Assembly: GCA_024743015.1 (NCBI GenBank)
Contig: JANSXJ010000163.1
Location: 1 to 7,766 of the forward strand
Length of the DNA stretch: 7,766 nt
Direction of reading: 5' to 3'
Origin: Hyphomonas sp.
GTDB lineage: Bacteria; Pseudomonadota; Alphaproteobacteria; Caulobacterales; Hyphomonadaceae
In this document: one piece after another, positions 5,203 to 7,766 of the stretch
Position numbering within the stretch: the first letter of the stretch is position 1
Layout of the letters: each line of letters opens with the position of its first letter
Program-made: the position numbers and the translations under genes
The notes under the pieces: model-generated
Told to the model about the DNA's origin: nothing
Seen by the model: the letters and a program-made list of their open reading frames with translations, nothing else
The model's database searches: none

Positions 5203-6354
5203 ATGATCCGAACCAGCCTTACCGCCGCCTCTGTTTCTTTGCTCGCCGCTTGCGGAGGGCAAGCCGCCGCTCCGGACGCGGCAGCTGACGGAACCATAAC
5301 AACACGCGATGGTTTGAAGCTGACCCCGGTCGCTGAAGGTCTGGAGTTTCCGTGGGGCATGGCGGCGCTTCCCAACGGTGATTTGCTGGTGACCGAGCGC
5401 GAAGGACGGCTTCGGCTGATCTCCAACAATGCTTTGGTCGAAGCGCCGGTTATCGGGCTACCGGATGATATTCTCGTGGAACGCCAGGGCGGCTTGCTGG
5501 GAATCGCGCTCGATCCTGATTTTGAGACCAATCGCAAACTGTATCTCAGCTACGCCAAGGATATGGGCGAAACCAACACCACAGCCGTGATCTCTGCGAC
5601 GCTGTCGACGAGTGCGAGCAGTCTCAATGATGTTACCGAGATTTTCCTTGGTGAACCGCGTGAAACCGCGTTCCATTATGGCTCACGCATGGGCTTCCTG
5701 CCGGATGGTTCAATGATCATCACACTGGGGGATGGCTATCGATACATGCAGGACGCGCAGGATCCGGATCTGCTTCACGGCAAGATTGCCCGGATCATGC
5801 CAGACGGCTCCCTGCCGAGTGACAATCCATTTGCCAATGGAGGCGGCAATCCGGCCGTCTGGTCCTATGGCCACCGCAATGTCCAGGGCCTCGCTTACCA
5901 TGAGGCGAGCGGCATTCTCTTTGCGCATGAGCACGGCCCCAAAGGCGGCGATGAACTGAACATCATTGAGCCCGGTAACAATTATGGGTGGCCAACCATC
6001 ACCTATGGAATCAATTATGATGGCAGCATCATCACCGACGAAACCGAGGCACCCGGGCTGGAGCAACCGGCCGTCAAATGGGTCCCGTCCATTGCGCCAT
6101 CCGGCATGGCGGTTGTGGTGACGGAAGGCTTTGAGGATTGGTCCGGCGATTTGCTGATCGGCGCCATGGATGGTCCACAAGGACAAAAGCTCGTGCGTGT
6201 TGATGTCGGCGCAGATGGCAGCGTTGGTGAAACACAGGACCTGCTCGGTGATATGCAGATCGGCTACCGAGACGTCATCTCCACGCCAGACGCGATCTAC
6301 GTCGCAACCAATGGGCTGGATGCAACGGTCTACCGGGTCGAGAAAGCCGAATAG
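5203..6354 (+). CDS. PQQ-dependent aldose sugar dehydrogenase, lipoprotein (YliI/Asd type)
   Basis: This is a 383-residue six-bladed beta-propeller dehydrogenase of the soluble glucose/aldose dehydrogenase family. The N-terminus is a lipoprotein signal with lipobox LAAC and acylated C17; G18 at the +2 position predicts the outer membrane, facing the periplasm. A short A/P/D-rich linker leads to the propeller, which starts near residue 40 ('LEFPWGMAALPNGDLLVTER', 47-66). Key residues are the probable catalytic H158 in 'HYGSRMGF', R225 in 'GHRNVQG' (PQQ contact) and the Ca/PQQ loop 'HEHGPKGGDELN' (242-253), then 'NNYGWP'. These enzymes oxidise aldoses at C1 and pass electrons to periplasmic carriers; the substrate cannot be predicted. 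The ATG at 5203 has GGAG 8 bases upstream. The gene stands alone on the plus strand and ends 3 bases from the recR stop. No PQQ biosynthesis genes are in the window. Confidence 0.94.
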   Translation: MIRTSLTAASVSLLAACGGQAAAPDAAADGTITTRDGLKLTPVAEGLEFPWGMAALPNGDLLVTEREGRLRLISNNALVEAPVIGLPDDILVERQGGLLGIALDPDFETNRKLYLSYAKDMGETNTTAVISATLSTSASSLNDVTEIFLGEPRETAFHYGSRMGFLPDGSMIITLGDGYRYMQDAQDPDLLHGKIARIMPDGSLPSDNPFANGGGNPAVWSYGHRNVQGLAYHEASGILFAHEHGPKGGDELNIIEPGNNYGWPTITYGINYDGSIITDETEAPGLEQPAVKWVPSIAPSGMAVVVTEGFEDWSGDLLIGAMDGPQGQKLVRVDVGADGSVGETQDLLGDMQIGYRDVISTPDAIYVATNGLDATVYRVEKAE

Positions 6355-6357
6355 GCG

Positions 6358-6963
6358 TTAGACGCCACGACGCGATCGGAGCGCTGTCGCAAGCGTTCCA
6401 TCGTCCAGGTGATCCAGTTCGCCGCCAACCGGCACGCCGTGAGCGAGTCGCGTGACCTCCACGCCCAGACCTTCAAGCCGCTCGGCAATATAATGCGCGG
6501 TCGTCTGGCCATCGACGGTCGCGTTCAGCGCCAGGATAACTTCGCGCACGCCGCCAGCCTTTATGCGATCGATCAGAAGGCCGATGGTCAGGTCCTCGGG
6601 ACCGACGCCATCAAGCGCACTCATGACCCCACCAAGGACATGGTAGCGCCCCCGGAAGACACTTGCCCGCTCCAGCGCCCAAAGATCCGGCACGTCTTCA
6701 ACCACACAGATCAAACCATCATCACGGCCCGTCGCCTGACACACGGCGCAAGGCTGCAGCGTGTCATAATTCCCGCAGGTCTGGCACTGCTCGATCTTGT
6801 CCGCCGCATCTGCCAAAGCCTCCGCCATCGGCCGTAGCAAGGCATCCTGGCGCTTCAACAGGAACAAGGCCGCCCGCCGCGCGGACCGCGGTCCGAGTCC
6901 GGGGAGACGCGCGATCAGATCGATCATGCGCTGGATTTCAGGACCTGCGGACGCTCTGCTCAT
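6358..6963 (-). CDS. recR: Recombination mediator RecR
   Basis: This is a 201-residue RecR, which works with RecO (and RecF) to load RecA onto SSB-coated single-stranded DNA at gaps. The domains run in family order. A helix-hairpin-helix, '[19 protein letters not shown]', covers about 20-38. The zinc finger is C60-x2-C63-x8-C72-x2-C75. A Toprim domain follows with E89 and D93 in 'CVVEDVPDL', then '[19 protein letters not shown]'. The C-terminal motif is '[20 protein letters not shown]'. The frame extends to a GTG at 7005, but the ATG at 6963 ([17 protein letters not shown]) gives the usual N-terminus and length; neither start has a clear Shine-Dalgarno sequence. recR commonly follows dnaX and ybaB, but here its upstream neighbour is a divergent P450 gene, so it must have its own promoter, which I could not define. 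Its stop is 3 bases from that of the convergent dehydrogenase gene. Confidence 0.97.
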   Translation of the reverse strand: MSRASAGPEIQRMIDLIARLPGLGPRSARRAALFLLKRQDALLRPMAEALADAADKIEQCQTCGNYDTLQPCAVCQATGRDDGLICVVEDVPDLWALERASVFRGRYHVLGGVMSALDGVGPEDLTIGLLIDRIKAGGVREVILALNATVDGQTTAHYIAERLEGLGVEVTRLAHGVPVGGELDHLDDGTLATALRSRRGV

Positions 6964-7027
6964 GACCGCTAATGTGAGGGACTCGGGCTGCGAAGCAAGA
7001 GCCACCCTTCAGCTCACGCGGATTTCC

Positions 7028-7060
7028 TTGGCAGGTTAGAGGTTTAGGGTTATCACCCTA
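7028..7060 (+). promoter_or_regulatory. P450 promoter with inverted-repeat operator over the -10 box
   Basis: A -35-like TTGGCA (7028-7033, 5/6 consensus) and a -10-like TATCAC (7051-7056, 4/6) are separated by exactly 17 bases. The predicted transcript starts near 7063, leaving a leader of about 20 bases before the start codon. A perfect inverted repeat, TAGGGT-TATC-ACCCTA (7045-7060), is centred on the -10 element. This geometry suits a repressor operator, although the regulator is not in this window. The repeat could instead be a short hairpin, but the lack of a U-tract argues against a terminator. Confidence 0.55.
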
Positions 7061-7083
7061 GAAAACAAAATTGGGAGGAAACT

Positions 7084-7766
7084 TTGGCCGACACTCAGCA
7101 CACGATAGACGAATCCGGTATTCCTGATCCATATAGCTTACCGCTCGAAACGCTGGACGTCTCGAAGGCCGAGATTTTCGAAGCCAACGCACAAGGCGAG
7201 TATTTCCGCCGCCTGCGCAATGAGGATCCAGTACACTATTGTGCGGACAGCTCATTCGGTCCGTATTGGTCAATCACCAGATATGATGACATCATCGCGG
7301 TGGATTCCAATCACAAGGTCTTCTCCTCGCAGGATAATATCGTCATTGGTGACGCTCCTGAGGGCATGGAAACGCCTATGTTCATCGCAATGGATGGCCC
7401 CAAACACGTTGTGCAACGCAAGACTGTAAGCCCTGCCGTTGCGCCGTCTCAGCTATCGGAAATCGAAGCGCTCATCCGTCAGCGCGTTTGCAAAATTCTC
7501 GACGATTTGCCGGTGAACGAAGAGATCAACTGGGTTGAGCACGTCTCAAAAGAACTGACGACACAGATGCTGGCGACATTGTTCGACTTCCCGTTCGAGG
7601 ATCGCCACCTCCTGCCCTACTGGTCAGATGTCGCCACCACTTCCGAAACCGTCGGCATCGAAGTCGACATGGAACAGCGTATGAAAACGCTGGAAGAGTG
7701 CTACGCCTATTTCGCGCGGCTCTGGCACGAACGCGCAGCGCAACCCAAGAAGTTCGACTTCATTTC
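7084..7766 (+). CDS. Cytochrome P450, CYP153-like alkane/fatty-acid terminal hydroxylase (3' end outside window)
   Basis: The first 227 codons of a P450 run off the right edge. The start is the TTG at 7084, preceded by GGGAGGA with GGAGG five bases upstream; the frame has a stop at 7045 and no ATG or GTG between. The protein strongly resembles the CYP153 family as I remember it: 'FRRLRNEDPVHYC', 'FGPYWSITRYDDI', 'KVFSSQDN', 'MFIAMDGPKH..QRKTVSPAVAP', 'RQRV...LDDLPVNEEINWV', 'SKELTTQMLATLFDFP' and 'EQRMKTLEEC'. The heme-binding cysteine loop, ExxR and I-helix motifs lie beyond the window, so integrity cannot be judged. CYP153 enzymes hydroxylate the terminal carbon of medium-chain alkanes, alcohols or fatty acids in the cytoplasm, with electrons from ferredoxin and ferredoxin reductase; those partner genes often follow the P450, but the adjoining sequence is not visible. 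Confidence 0.93.
   Translation, partial: MADTQHTIDESGIPDPYSLPLETLDVSKAEIFEANAQGEYFRRLRNEDPVHYCADSSFGPYWSITRYDDIIAVDSNHKVFSSQDNIVIGDAPEGMETPMFIAMDGPKHVVQRKTVSPAVAPSQLSEIEALIRQRVCKILDDLPVNEEINWVEHVSKELTTQMLATLFDFPFEDRHLLPYWSDVATTSETVGIEVDMEQRMKTLEECYAYFARLWHERAAQPKKFDFI

Noticed and set aside
5710..6186. Minus-strand frame of 158 codons opposite the sugar dehydrogenase
   Set aside because: It is an antisense shadow of a clearly recognised gene and has no recognisable motifs.
6409..6837. Plus-strand frame of 142 codons opposite recR
   Set aside because: It is an antisense shadow of recR, whose full motif set is intact.
7045..7060. Inverted repeat before the P450 gene as a terminator of an upstream gene
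   Set aside because: There is no T-tract on either strand and no transcript converges here; its position over the -10 box fits an operator better.

Overview
The window looks like the chromosome of an aerobic, probably marine alphaproteobacterium. The composition is moderately G+C-rich with a G/C bias at third codon positions. A Hyphomonadaceae/Caulobacterales-type lineage is my best guess, based on gene content (a comF-grxC-DUF1178 run, a CYP153-type P450, a lipoprotein PQQ dehydrogenase and a membrane-anchored haloalkane-dehalogenase-like hydrolase) and on protein style, not on any search. No rRNA, tRNA, insertion sequence or CRISPR array is visible.

Layout. (1) 1-1471, plus strand: the 3' part of comF (it enters from the left edge), grxC (glutaredoxin 3) and a DUF1178 zinc-ribbon protein, packed as one operon. 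(2) 1502-2560, minus strand, convergent with the first operon: an alpha/beta hydrolase with a complete haloalkane dehalogenase subfamily I residue set and an N-terminal membrane anchor. (3) 2561-3033: a gap of 473 bases with overlapping palindromes, a possible 59-residue plus-strand ORF, a G-run quasi-repeat and a plus-strand intrinsic terminator. (4) 3034-4762, minus strand: queC-queE-queD, an overlapping operon for the deazapurine precursor of queuosine (GTP-derived dihydroneopterin triphosphate to CPH4, CDG and preQ0). (5) 4763-5202: a gap of 440 bases holding the likely queC promoter and, on the plus strand, a very strong hairpin-U-tract terminator about 50 bases before the next gene. (6) 5203-6354, plus strand: a PQQ-dependent sugar dehydrogenase lipoprotein. 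It converges with recR (6358-6963, minus strand) with only 3 bases between the stop codons. (7) 7028-7766: a promoter-operator region and the first 227 codons of a CYP153-family P450 (alkane/fatty-acid terminal hydroxylase), which runs off the right edge.

The window is mostly housekeeping genes (thiol redox, tRNA modification, recombinational repair) mixed with oxidative and hydrolytic catabolic enzymes. I do not see a single unified new system. The observations most worth following are the two plus-strand terminators in gaps with no recognised plus-strand gene upstream, the operator centred on the P450 -10 element, the QueD lacking its usual catalytic cysteine, and the membrane-anchored dehalogenase-like enzyme.
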